Positions 16,983-24,766 of a stretch of 64,000 nt of DNA are shown one piece after another; position 1 is the first letter of the stretch; each line of letters opens with the position of its first letter. The translations under genes were made by a program, and so were the position numbers. Below the pieces are notes generated by a model. It did no database searches and was not told the DNA's origin. It was given only the letters and a program-made list of their open reading frames with translations. Source of the stretch: VAZQ01 sp963725065 (GTDB taxonomy: Bacteria > Pseudomonadota > Alphaproteobacteria > Rhizobiales > Xanthobacteraceae); the NCBI GenBank assembly GCA_963725065.1, contig CAVRXD010000006.1, forward strand, positions 1 to 64,000, given 5' to 3'.

Positions 16983-17088
16983 CTCAATCCGCATAGCGGC
17001 TACGAAAGGCCGCGCAGATTTCGCGCGAAGATCTTCGCCTCAAGGACGCCGCGCTCAAGCTGGGTTATTTGACGGCCGTGCAATTCGG
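16983..17088 (+). pseudogene. C-terminal relic of a class II fumarase/aspartase gene
   Basis: Translating 16983 onward gives LNPHSGYE. After a shift of frame near 17007 it gives KAAQISREDLRLKDAALKLG and then YLTAVQF. These match in order the end of class II fumarases (consensus LNPHIGYDKAA...LREAALKLGYLTAEQFD). No start, active-site loop or other domain is visible upstream, and at least one frameshift is needed. I read it as a decayed fragment left by deletion. Confidence 0.65.
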
Positions 17089-17201
17089 TCCGATGGGTGC
17101 GGCCCGCGGACATGACGCATCCTCTGGCGTCATTGTCGCTGCGGGCCGCAGAATTGCTTTCGTCGTTTCAAAAATCAACGACGCGATGGCGCGCCGCTCG
17201 A

Positions 17202-17474
17202 TCAGCGCCTTCCCTTGCGCGCGCCGCCGCCGAACGCCGCCCGGCAGGCGGGGCTGAGGTAGCGGCGGTAGTGCGACATGCAGGCCGAAACCCGTTGAAC
17301 GTCGGGAACATACTGGTTGCAGAGCCGCATCGCGTCTGGTTCGCAGGCCGCTCGTTGCTCCGGGGTCCACTGCTGCGCGGCCGCGGGCGAGGACGCGAAA
17401 GTGAGCGCGAGCCCGAGGAACGCTGCAAGTCCGAGGACCGGTCCCAGACGACGTTGTGCGGTGCGAATTCCCAT
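17202..17474 (-). CDS. Small secreted protein with four cysteines
   Basis: 90 residues. A signal peptide of about 35 residues ends at ASSPAAAQQ. The mature part is about 55 residues with four cysteines in the pattern C-x7-C-x12-C-x11-C, suggesting two disulfides in the periplasm. It has a basic C-terminal tail (GGARKGRR). GGAG precedes the ATG. It resembles small Cys-repeat proteins of rhizobia with no assigned function. It lies 46 bp downstream of lrgB on the same strand and may share its transcript. Confidence 0.72.
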   Translation of the reverse strand: MGIRTAQRRLGPVLGLAAFLGLALTFASSPAAAQQWTPEQRAACEPDAMRLCNQYVPDVQRVSACMSHYRRYLSPACRAAFGGGARKGRR

Positions 17475-17520
17475 TATCGAGGCTCCTTTGGGTGTTTGTG
17501 GTTTGTGGCGGTACTTCTAG

Positions 17521-18240
17521 TCAATTCAACAGCCATGGCAATAGCAGCGGCACCAGCAGCGCCGTCAGCAGGCCGTTGAGGCCGAGGGCGATGCCAGCGA
17601 AGGTTCCGGCCAGCGGATCGACCTGGAAGGCGCGCGCGGTGCCGATCCCGTGCGAGGTCAGGCCGGCGGCGAAACCGCGCGCCGCATAATTCCGCAGCCG
17701 CAGCGCATTCATCAGGGGGGTGACGATGATGGCCCCGGTGATCCCGGTGAGAATCGTCAACACCGCGGTCAGCGCCGGATCGCCCCCCATCTTTTCCGCG
17801 ATGCCCATGGCGATCGCGGCGGTGGCCGATTTCGGCGCCAGCGCCAGGATTTCGGCACGGTCGAGCCCGAATGCACGGGCGAGCCATACAGCGCAGGCGA
17901 TGGCGGTTGCCGACCCCGCGACCAGCGCCACCAGCATCGGCACCAGGGCACGGCGCACCTGCGGCAGGTGACGTACGAGCGGAACCGCGAGTGCGACCGT
18001 CGCCGGGCCGAGCAGGAAATGCACGAACTGGGCACCGGCGAAATAGGCCGGAAAGGACGTGCCACTCGCGACCACGACGATCGAGACGAACGTCACCGCG
18101 ATCAGAACCGGATTGGCGAGCGGATGGCGGCCGCAGGCGGCGGAGATGGCATCCGCCGCGAGATACGCGAGCAGCGTAGTGGTGAGCCAAAGGAGCGGGG
18201 AGCCGGAGAGATAAACCCACAGATCGACGAAGTTGGTCAT
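17521..18240 (-). CDS. lrgB: LrgB/CidB family membrane protein
   Basis: 239 residues with about seven hydrophobic helices. Family signatures are LGPATVALAVPL, LAPKSATAAIAMGIAEKMGG and GLTSHGIGTARAFQ. LrgB acts with LrgA in a holin/antiholin-like or metabolite-export system. It begins at ATG 18240, overlapping the stop of lrgA by four bases (ATGA), so the two are translationally coupled. In plants and several bacteria homologues export glycolate or pyruvate. Which of these applies here is not known. Confidence 0.9.
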   Translation of the reverse strand: MTNFVDLWVYLSGSPLLWLTTTLLAYLAADAISAACGRHPLANPVLIAVTFVSIVVVASGTSFPAYFAGAQFVHFLLGPATVALAVPLVRHLPQVRRALVPMLVALVAGSATAIACAVWLARAFGLDRAEILALAPKSATAAIAMGIAEKMGGDPALTAVLTILTGITGAIIVTPLMNALRLRNYAARGFAAGLTSHGIGTARAFQVDPLAGTFAGIALGLNGLLTALLVPLLLPWLLN

Positions 18241-18623
18241 GGTCGCTCGCCGCTCTCGGGTTTCCCGGCCGCAAGCGCATCGGCGTGCAGCAAGCGCGCC
18301 AGGGCCGCGAACACGAGCGCGGTCACCGCCAGCGTGATCAGGGTCGTCAGCACCACGACGGCCATGAGTCGCAACCCCGCGCCGCTGAGCAATTCGAGAT
18401 GCTGCACCACGCCGACGCCTGCCGGCACGAACAGCAGCGACAGATGCTGGAGGAGACCGTCGGCGGTATTGCCGAGCGTGACCGGCAGCGGCGCACGCGC
18501 CAGCATCAGAACGAACAGCAGGATCATGCCGACCACCGGCCCCGGGAAGGGCAGATCGACGGCGCGCACGGCCGCTTCTCCGATAAGTTGGCAGACGAGC
18601 AGGGCGGCGATCGCGGCCAGCAT
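18237..18623 (-). CDS. lrgA: LrgA/CidA family holin-like protein
   Basis: 128 residues with four hydrophobic segments and the family signature FPGPVVGMILLFVLML, then LLFVPAGVGVVQHLELL. It is the small partner of LrgB. ATG 18623 with GAGG upstream is preferred; an in-frame longer form to 18716 lacks similarity. It is the first gene of a lrgAB operon on the minus strand, divergent from the SDR gene. Confidence 0.88.
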   Translation of the reverse strand: MLAAIAALLVCQLIGEAAVRAVDLPFPGPVVGMILLFVLMLARAPLPVTLGNTADGLLQHLSLLFVPAGVGVVQHLELLSGAGLRLMAVVVLTTLITLAVTALVFAALARLLHADALAAGKPESGERP

Positions 18624-18733
18624 GCGGGCACCTCGCTTGGGACTTACGCGGAGCGAGGGTGCAGTTACCCTTGCTTTTTCGCAAGCCGCAACCCAGTTGC
18701 TTTGCAGCAAGTCCATATCACCGTGAGGTCGGC

Positions 18734-19528
18734 ATGATCATCGATCTGAGCGGCAAGCGAGCAGTCGTGACGGGATCGACGTCAGGTATCGGCTTCGCGA
18801 TCGTGCGCGGTCTCGCCGGCGCGGGCGCATCCGTCGTCATCAACGGCCGCAGCCCCGGCACCGTGAAGGCGGCGCGGCAGCGGCTCGAGAAAGAGGTCCC
18901 GGGCTGCAGCGTCGACGGGATCGCCGCCGATCTCGCCAGCGCGGAGGGCGTGACGGAGTTCGTGCGGCTCGCTGGGGAGGCCGACATCCTGGTGAACAAT
19001 CTCGGGATTTTCGAGCCGTCGCCGTTCGAGGCGATCACCGACGCCGATTGGCAACGCTACTTCGATACCAATGTCATGAGCGGAGTGCGCTTGTCGCGTC
19101 ACTATCTGCCGGCGATGCTGGCGCGCGGATGGGGGCGGGTCGTTTTCATCTCCAGCGAGTCGGCGCTGAACATTCCGGTCGAGATGATCCATTACGGGAT
19201 GACCAAGACCGCGCAGCTTGCGATCTCGCGCGGCCTTGCCGAATCCGTCGCCGGTACCGGCGTTACCGTGAACGCGGTGGTCCCCGGCCCGACACGGTCG
19301 GAGGGCGTGGCGGATTTCTTCGGCAAGCTGGCCAAGGAGCGGGGCATGTCCGAGGAGGAAATGGAGGCGCAGTTCATCGCCCTGAACCGTCCGACCTCGC
19401 TGCTGCGCCGGCTCGCGACGCCGGAGGAGGTGGCCAATATGGTGGTCTACGTCTGCTCGCCGCAGGCCTCGGCCACGACCGGCGCCGCGTTGCGCGTGGA
19501 CGGCGGCGTGATCCGCTCGATTGCGTGA
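18734..19528 (+). CDS. Short-chain dehydrogenase/reductase
   Basis: 264 residues of the classical SDR fold: cofactor loop TGSTSGIG (about 13-20), NNLG near 88, catalytic Ser in ISSES, and YGMTK (Tyr/Lys). The C-terminal motif is GAALRVDGGVIRS. The Arg in INGRSPG after beta-2 points to NADPH. It is probably a ketoreductase of the FabG type; the substrate is unknown. ATG 18734 has GAGG about 6 bases upstream. Confidence 0.9.
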   Translation: MIIDLSGKRAVVTGSTSGIGFAIVRGLAGAGASVVINGRSPGTVKAARQRLEKEVPGCSVDGIAADLASAEGVTEFVRLAGEADILVNNLGIFEPSPFEAITDADWQRYFDTNVMSGVRLSRHYLPAMLARGWGRVVFISSESALNIPVEMIHYGMTKTAQLAISRGLAESVAGTGVTVNAVVPGPTRSEGVADFFGKLAKERGMSEEEMEAQFIALNRPTSLLRRLATPEEVANMVVYVCSPQASATTGAALRVDGGVIRSIA

Positions 19529-19598
19529 CGCGCTTTGCGGCGGGGACGTTCGAGGCTAACAATGGCTTTGCGCGTAACCAGGTAGGGATAACATCAGG

Positions 19599-20060
19599 AT
19601 GCGATTGCCTCTGACCGGTGGATGCCAGTGCGGGAGCGTGCGCTACCAGATCACGGCGGCACCGCTCGCCGTGTATGTCTGCCATTGCACGGAATGCCAG
19701 CGCCAGTCGGGAAGCGCGTTTGCGCTCTCGCTTGCGGTGCCGCGCGATGCTCTCACCGTCGTCGACGGCGCGCCCGCGGTCTGGCGGCGCGAGCTCGAGG
19801 GCGGCCGCATCATCGACTGCCTGTTCTGCGGCGCGTGTGGCGTCCGGCTGTTTCATAATCCGGAGCGCAATCCGAAAGCCTCGATCGTCAAACCGGGCAC
19901 GCTCGACGACACCACATGGCTCAAGCCGGTGGGACACATCTGGACCAAGAGCGCGCAATCCTGGGTCCCGATCCCGAAGGACACGGTCAACTACGAGGCG
20001 CAGCCGCCCGACCTCTCCCGCCTGATCGAGGCGTGGCAAGCGCAGCAGGCGAGGGGATAG
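19599..20060 (+). CDS. GFA (glutathione-dependent formaldehyde-activating) family protein
   Basis: 153 residues. Zinc-binding cysteines appear as GGCQCGSVRYQ (10,12), CHCTECQRQSG (33,35,38) and CLFCGACG (82,85,88), which is the full Gfa/CENP-V set. Most members have no proven activity. It follows the SDR on the same strand with a 70-bp gap and is convergent with the M24 gene across a REP-like element. Confidence 0.88.
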   Translation: MRLPLTGGCQCGSVRYQITAAPLAVYVCHCTECQRQSGSAFALSLAVPRDALTVVDGAPAVWRRELEGGRIIDCLFCGACGVRLFHNPERNPKASIVKPGTLDDTTWLKPVGHIWTKSAQSWVPIPKDTVNYEAQPPDLSRLIEAWQAQQARG

Positions 20061-20097
20061 ACGTTCCCGAATAATATCGGCGCCTTGCGCGCTGATG

Positions 20098-20188
20098 CGT
20101 CACCCCGGGATTGAGCCGGGGATCCATCTCTCTTCGCAAGCGTCTTGCTCGACGATGATGGATTGCCGGGTCAAGCCGGCAATGACGC
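20098..20188. repeat. REP-like intergenic element, two-hairpin copy
   Basis: The first dyad is CCCCGG-GATTGAG-CCGGGG (20102-20120). The second is ATTGCCGG-GTCAAG-CCGGCAAT (20162-20183). The second dyad and its flanks (GATGGATTGCCGGGTCAA) recur at 40983. Both copies lie in gaps between convergent genes. The style is common in Bradyrhizobium-type genomes. Confidence 0.8.
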
Positions 20189-20196
20189 TCGGCCCG

Positions 20197-21489
20197 TCAA
20201 TACCTGTTGGCGATCGGCAGCTCTTCCGCCGGGAACAGCGTAATCACGCGGCAGCCCTTGTCCGTGACCACGACCTCCTCCTCGATGCGGGCGGCGGAGT
20301 AGCCATCGGTGGCGGGACAATAGGTCTCGAGCGCGAACACCATGCCCTCCTTGATCTCGGTCGGATGGTCGAGCGAGACCACGCGCGAAATGATCGGCCG
20401 CTCATGCAGTGCAAGCCCGAGCCCGTGGCCGAATTGCAGGCCGAAGGCGGACATCTCGTCGGGGAAGCCGAAGTCCTGCGCCTTCGGGAACACCTGGCAG
20501 ACCTTGTCGGTGCTGACGCCCGGCTTGATCAACGCGATCGCCTTGTCGAGCCATTCGCGCGCCTTCTTGTAGGCGTCGTGCTGCACCGGCGTCGCGCGCC
20601 CGACATTGAAAGTGCGGTAGTAGCAGGTGCGGTAGCCCATGAACGACTGCAGGATATCGAAGAACGCCTGGTCGCCCGGCCGCAGCATCCGGTCGGTGAA
20701 ATTGTGCGGATGCGGGTTGCAGCGCTCGCCCGAGATCGCGTTGATCGCCTCGACGTCGTCGGAGCCGTGGCGATAGAGAAACTCGTTGACCTTGGCGACG
20801 ATGTCGTTCTCGCGAACGCCCGGCTTGAGCTCCTCGTGGATGAGGTGATAGGCGCCGTCGACCATGGCGGCGGAGCGGTTGAGCAGCGCGATCTCGTCGA
20901 TGTTCTTGAGCTCGCGCGCCTCCAGCATCACCTGCTGGCCGTCCGCGATCTTGAGCCCCGCCTTCTCCAGCTCGAACATCATCGGCGGCTCGATGATGTC
21001 GACGCCCACCGCCATCTTGTCGGCGCCGGCCTCCTTGATCAGCGAGGCGATTTCCTTGGCGTGGCGCTCCATCAGCCCAAACGCCGGGTTGACGGTGCCG
21101 CGCAGGCCGATGAGACCGGCCTTGCAGTTCTCCGGCTTGAGCCAGGGCGTGTAGAGCTTGTGGTGCACGGCGGCCGAGCCGAAATCCCACAGAATGGGGT
21201 CGCCGTCGCGGGTGAGCAGCGCCCAGCGGCAGAGCTTGTCGCGCTCCCACTCGCCGATCTTGGTCGACGTGATGTAGCGGATGTTGTTGACGTCGAAGAC
21301 CAGCAGCGCGCCGAGCTCGGATTTCTCCAGTGCCTGCTTGACGCGGCTCAGCCGGTAGCGGTGGAGGCGGCGGTAATCGACCCGTTCCTCGAAATCGACC
21401 CCCATGGTGCCGAGCGCCGGCAGCGCCCGGCCCCAGTTGTAGCGTGGATTGATGTCGTCGGCGCTGATCTTGCGGACCGTATCGTCCAT
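20197..21489 (-). CDS. M24 (pita-bread) family protein, Xaa-Pro peptidase/DddP-like, altered metal site
   Basis: 430 residues. The N-terminal creatinase-like domain spans 1-180 and the pita-bread domain 190-430. Expected metal ligands are D278 (FFDIL), H355 (FGHGLGLALHE), E388 (ALETY) and E404 (EEEVVV), but the second Asp of the usual D-x10-D pair is replaced by Cys289 (GYRTCYYRTF). The family contains Xaa-Pro peptidases, metal-free creatinase and the DMSP lyase DddP. The changed ligand argues against ordinary dinuclear peptidase activity. GGAG precedes the ATG. It is divergent from the benzoate-CoA ligase gene. Confidence 0.85.
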   Translation of the reverse strand: MDDTVRKISADDINPRYNWGRALPALGTMGVDFEERVDYRRLHRYRLSRVKQALEKSELGALLVFDVNNIRYITSTKIGEWERDKLCRWALLTRDGDPILWDFGSAAVHHKLYTPWLKPENCKAGLIGLRGTVNPAFGLMERHAKEIASLIKEAGADKMAVGVDIIEPPMMFELEKAGLKIADGQQVMLEARELKNIDEIALLNRSAAMVDGAYHLIHEELKPGVRENDIVAKVNEFLYRHGSDDVEAINAISGERCNPHPHNFTDRMLRPGDQAFFDILQSFMGYRTCYYRTFNVGRATPVQHDAYKKAREWLDKAIALIKPGVSTDKVCQVFPKAQDFGFPDEMSAFGLQFGHGLGLALHERPIISRVVSLDHPTEIKEGMVFALETYCPATDGYSAARIEEEVVVTDKGCRVITLFPAEELPIANRY

Positions 21490-21573
21490 GGGATTCTCCT
21501 GCGATCGTTCTTGTCTTGTGGCGGCGCCCGCTTGGCGACCGGGGTGATGGTCGTGAGTATAGCCAGCTTTTCA

Positions 21574-21602
21574 TTGCGATAGTGATCGGCCGCTTGCATA
21601 AT
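21574..21602 (+). promoter_or_regulatory. Putative sigma-70 promoter of the benzoate cluster
   Basis: -35 TTGCGA (21574-21579), 17-bp spacer, -10 CATAAT (21597-21602), 52 bp before the ligase start. A TGCA (21595-21598) overlaps the -10. TGCA is the core recognised by BoxR/BzdR regulators, but only one copy is present here. Confidence 0.55.
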
Positions 21603-21653
21603 TCGCGGCAGAACAAGTGCCGGTTGCCGGCCCACGACTTCCGAGGACGCCCA

Positions 21654-23264
21654 ATGGCTCTGGTCGACGTCGCCGTCAAGTCCGCTTGCGCGGTCGATCC
21701 GCGCGCGGCCGTGGAGACGATTCCCCGCAGCTACAATTTCGCCGCCGACATCCTGGAGCGCAATTTAGCGGCCGGGCGTGGGCAGAAGCCGGCCTTCATC
21801 GATCCGCGCGGAAGCTGGACCTACGGCGAGCTTGCGGAGCGCGTCGACCGATTCGGCAACGTGCTGCGCGCGCTCGGGATTCGCTGCGAGGAACGCATTC
21901 TGCTGGCGCTCCTCGATACCATCGACTGGCCCACCGCATTCCTCGGCGCCATCAAGGCCGGCGTCGTCCCCATTCCGGTCAATACGCTGATGACCGAGGA
22001 CGACTACCGCTTCATGCTCGCGGACAGCCGCGCCAAGGTCCTGGTGGTGTCGGAGGCGCTGCTGCCGAAGTTCGCCAACCTGATCGGATCGAGCCCCGAT
22101 CTCATGCACGTCATCGTCGCGGGAAAGAATGCCGGCGGGTATCGCCTGTTCGAGGATCTGATTGCGAATGCCGACGCCCGGTCCACGACCGCGGCCACCA
22201 CGCGCGATGACATTTGTTTCTGGCTCTACACCTCGGGCTCCACCGGTCGGCCCAAGGGCGCGGTGCATGTGCACGCCAATCTGCGGCTCACCGCCGATCT
22301 CTACGGCGGCGGCGTGCTCGGCCTGAAAGAAACCGACGTGTGCTTTTCCGTGGCCAAGTTGTTTTTCGCCTACGGGCTCGGCAACGCGCTGACATTTCCG
22401 ATGGCGGTCGGCGCCACCACCATTCTCTCGCCCGACCGTCCGACGCCCGAAGGCGTCGCCGCGATCCTGCGCCGGCACCCGGTCACGGTGTTCTATGCGG
22501 TGCCGACCTTCTATGCCGCCATGCTCGCGAGCCCCGACGCGCCCCAGCGCACGGACGTGAAGCTGAGATATTGCATCTCCGCCGGCGAGGCGCTGCCGCC
22601 GGACGTCGGGCGGCGCTGGAAGGAGCGTTACGGCGTCGACGTGCTCGACGGCATCGGCTCGACCGAGATGCTCCATATCTTCATCTCGAACTATCCCGGC
22701 GAGGTGAAATACGGCACGACCGGCAAGCCGGTGCCGGGCTACGACATCCGGCTGGTCGACGACGACGGCCATGTGATCGAAACCAGGGGCGAGATGGGCG
22801 AGTTGCAGGTGCGCGGGCCGACGGCTGCGATCATGTACTGGAACAACCGCGAGCGAACGCGCGAGACGTTCCTCGGGGAATGGACTCGCTCCGGCGACAA
22901 GTACGTGCAGGACGAGGACGGCTATTTCGTTTATTGCGGCCGCCGCGACGACATGCTCAAGGTCGGCGGCATCTATGTGTCGCCGTTCGAGGTCGAAGGC
23001 GCGCTCTGCACCCATACGGACGTGCTGGAGGCCGCGGTGGTGGCGTGGCCGGACGAGGACGAGCTGATCAAGCCCAAGGCCTTCGTGGTCCTCAAGTCGG
23101 CCGACAATGCCTGCGAGGAGCTTGCGCGCGCGCTGCAGGAGCACGTGAAGACCGCGCTTGCGCCGTACAAGTATCCGCGCTGGATCGAGTTCCGCGCAGA
23201 GTTGCCCAAGACTGCGACCGGCAAGATCCAGCGCTTCAAGCTCCGGGCCGAGAGCGTGCGCTAA
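21654..23264 (+). CDS. bclA: Benzoate-CoA ligase
   Basis: 536 residues of the ANL superfamily. ATP motif YTSGSTGRPKGAVHVH (about 194-209), adenylation core DGIGSTEMLHIF, GDKYVQDEDGYF and the hinge GRRDDMLKVGG, with the catalytic Lys in PKTATGKIQRF near the C-terminus. The segment around FSVAKLFFAYGLGN is typical of benzoate/4-hydroxybenzoate-CoA ligases. It forms benzoyl-CoA from benzoate, CoA and ATP as the first step for BoxB/BoxC downstream. The longer open frame upstream has no similarity; ATG 21654 has GAGGA 7 bases before it. Confidence 0.92.
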   Translation: MALVDVAVKSACAVDPRAAVETIPRSYNFAADILERNLAAGRGQKPAFIDPRGSWTYGELAERVDRFGNVLRALGIRCEERILLALLDTIDWPTAFLGAIKAGVVPIPVNTLMTEDDYRFMLADSRAKVLVVSEALLPKFANLIGSSPDLMHVIVAGKNAGGYRLFEDLIANADARSTTAATTRDDICFWLYTSGSTGRPKGAVHVHANLRLTADLYGGGVLGLKETDVCFSVAKLFFAYGLGNALTFPMAVGATTILSPDRPTPEGVAAILRRHPVTVFYAVPTFYAAMLASPDAPQRTDVKLRYCISAGEALPPDVGRRWKERYGVDVLDGIGSTEMLHIFISNYPGEVKYGTTGKPVPGYDIRLVDDDGHVIETRGEMGELQVRGPTAAIMYWNNRERTRETFLGEWTRSGDKYVQDEDGYFVYCGRRDDMLKVGGIYVSPFEVEGALCTHTDVLEAAVVAWPDEDELIKPKAFVVLKSADNACEELARALQEHVKTALAPYKYPRWIEFRAELPKTATGKIQRFKLRAESVR

Positions 23265-23304
23265 CGTCGGCGGCCTCTACCGAAAAAGGAAGCAGCACGT
23301 CGTT

Positions 23305-24294
23305 ATGCGAAAGACCTTCCTGGGCCGCACCGGGCTCGCCATTTCAGAGCTTGCGTTCGGCGGCGGCGTGACCGGCGGCATCCTGATCAATCCCGCCGAG
23401 GCCGTCAGGCACGACGCGCTGCAGCGCGCGGTCTCGGCCGGCATCAACTGGATCGACACCGCTGCCATCTACGGCGACGGCGCATCGGAGGAAACGATCG
23501 GCCGCCATCTGCGGGCGCTGACCCCGCAACCTCATGTCTCCACCAAGGTGCGGCTCGAAGTCGCGGACATGCACGATGTGACCGGCGCCATCGAACGCGG
23601 CCTGGAACAAAGCCTGCGGCGCCTGCAGTCGGATTCGATCGCGCTGTTTCAACTGCACAATCACCTCGGCCACGGCGTGGGCGAGCGCCTCGCCCTGCCG
23701 CCGGAGCAGGTGTTGAAAAGCGGTGGCGTCGCCGACACCTTCGACCGCCTCAAGGAGCAGGGGCTCATTCGCGCGTGCGGCATCACCGCGGCCGGGGACA
23801 CCGCGGCCTGCCTTGACGTGATCAATAGCGGTCGCTTCGACACCGCCCAAATCTATTACAACGCCATCAATCCGAGCGCCGCATGGGCACGCGTGCCGCC
23901 GGGGTGGCGCGGCGGGCAGGACTTCTCCGGCCTGGTGGCGGCCTGCACCGATCAGGACATGGGCATTCTCAATATCCGGGTGTGGGCGGGCGGGGTGTTG
24001 GCCAACCCAGTACCGCCGCAACGCCTGTTCGTGATGACCTCCGGCACGGACATGGGGAACGAGATCCGCTGTGCGGCGGCCGTGCGCTCCGCGTTAGGCG
24101 ACGACTACGGGTCGCCGGCGCAAGCCGCGCTGCGTTTCGTGCTCGCCAACCAGGACTTCGCGACCCGGGTGATCGGCATCACCGAACTCGCCCAGCTCGA
24201 CGCCGCGCTCGACGCCGTGACGAAGGGGCCGCTGCCGGTGGCAGCCGTGTCCAGGCTCGAGGCACTCTGGGCCAACGGGTTTGCGAGCGCATGA
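23305..24294 (+). CDS. Aldo/keto reductase in the benzoate cluster
   Basis: 329 residues of the AKR fold resembling L-galactose or D-threo-aldose dehydrogenases. Catalytic residues appear as IDTAAIYGDG (Asp, Tyr), STKVRLE (Lys) and FQLHNH (His). It starts 41 bp after the ligase stop, with a weak ribosome site (AGGAAG 13 bases away). Position suggests co-transcription with the benzoate genes. It is not one of the canonical box enzymes. Reduction of a semialdehyde or an aromatic aldehyde is possible but unproven. Confidence 0.85.
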   Translation: MRKTFLGRTGLAISELAFGGGVTGGILINPAEAVRHDALQRAVSAGINWIDTAAIYGDGASEETIGRHLRALTPQPHVSTKVRLEVADMHDVTGAIERGLEQSLRRLQSDSIALFQLHNHLGHGVGERLALPPEQVLKSGGVADTFDRLKEQGLIRACGITAAGDTAACLDVINSGRFDTAQIYYNAINPSAAWARVPPGWRGGQDFSGLVAACTDQDMGILNIRVWAGGVLANPVPPQRLFVMTSGTDMGNEIRCAAAVRSALGDDYGSPAQAALRFVLANQDFATRVIGITELAQLDAALDAVTKGPLPVAAVSRLEALWANGFASA

Positions 24295-24416
24295 TCCCGG
24301 AAAGTTGCAGACTTTTTCGGCTCGGGTCGTGCGACCGATCGTTCGCGGTTTTGATTTTCCCTCGTGGTCGAACGGATCGCGATCGGGCATATTGAACAGA
24401 TCAGGAGAAGGTCCCG

Positions 24417-24653
24417 ATGCCGATCCAGCATCCGAACGCCAAGCGCGCGTACATCACGCATGAAGGCCGGTTCTTTGCGCATCCGTTCCGGATGGTGCTG
24501 GTGATCGAGACCGACCTGCATACCAATCCGCAGCATCCGGATTTCGACGCGCAGAAGCTCAACGACCTCATCAACGCCGGCCAAGCCTATGTGGCCGCGC
24601 AGAGCCGGCAGATCGACGGCTTTCACATTATTCCGACCGACGATCCGATCTGA
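24417..24653 (+). CDS. 78-residue uncharacterised protein in the benzoate cluster
   Basis: Strong AGGAGAAGG six bases before ATG. The protein is soluble, has no signal or membrane segment, is rich in His, Asn and Pro, and has a helix at about 47-64 (AQKLNDLINAGQAYVAAQS). I do not recognise a family. It lies between the AKR and boxR, all on the same strand, so it may be part of the aromatic catabolic set. Codon use looks normal. Confidence 0.75.
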   Translation: MPIQHPNAKRAYITHEGRFFAHPFRMVLVIETDLHTNPQHPDFDAQKLNDLINAGQAYVAAQSRQIDGFHIIPTDDPI

Positions 24654-24699
24654 CGAAGACAGGGTGGGGGCGCGGAGGTCGCGGCCGCCGCGACCGCGC

Positions 24700-24728
24700 T
24701 TGACGCCGTGCGGCGGCATGCATTATAG
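24700..24728 (+). promoter_or_regulatory. Putative boxR promoter
   Basis: -35 TTGACG (24700-24705), 17-bp spacer, -10 TTATAG (24723-24728). Transcription would start near 24735, about 30 bases before the TTG start of boxR. Confidence 0.6.
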
Positions 24729-24732
24729 TGCA
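24719..24732 (+). promoter_or_regulatory. BoxR/BzdR-type operator TGCA-N6-TGCA
   Basis: TGCA (24719-24722), TTATAG, TGCA (24729-24732). BzdR/BoxR proteins are known to bind direct TGCA repeats in their promoters, with release by benzoyl-CoA. The N6 is exactly the -10 hexamer, which fits autorepression of boxR. Confidence 0.65.
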
Positions 24733-24766
24733 TGAATTATAATTCCTGTGGTGGAGCAGGTTTGTC

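Larger units (their letters stand above)
16619..17201. other. 583-bp gap with a hairpin and a gene relic
   Basis: No intact gene is seen. The region holds a perfect hairpin (16827-16849) and the remains of a fumarase-type C-terminus (16983-17088). The rest looks non-coding. Confidence 0.6.
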
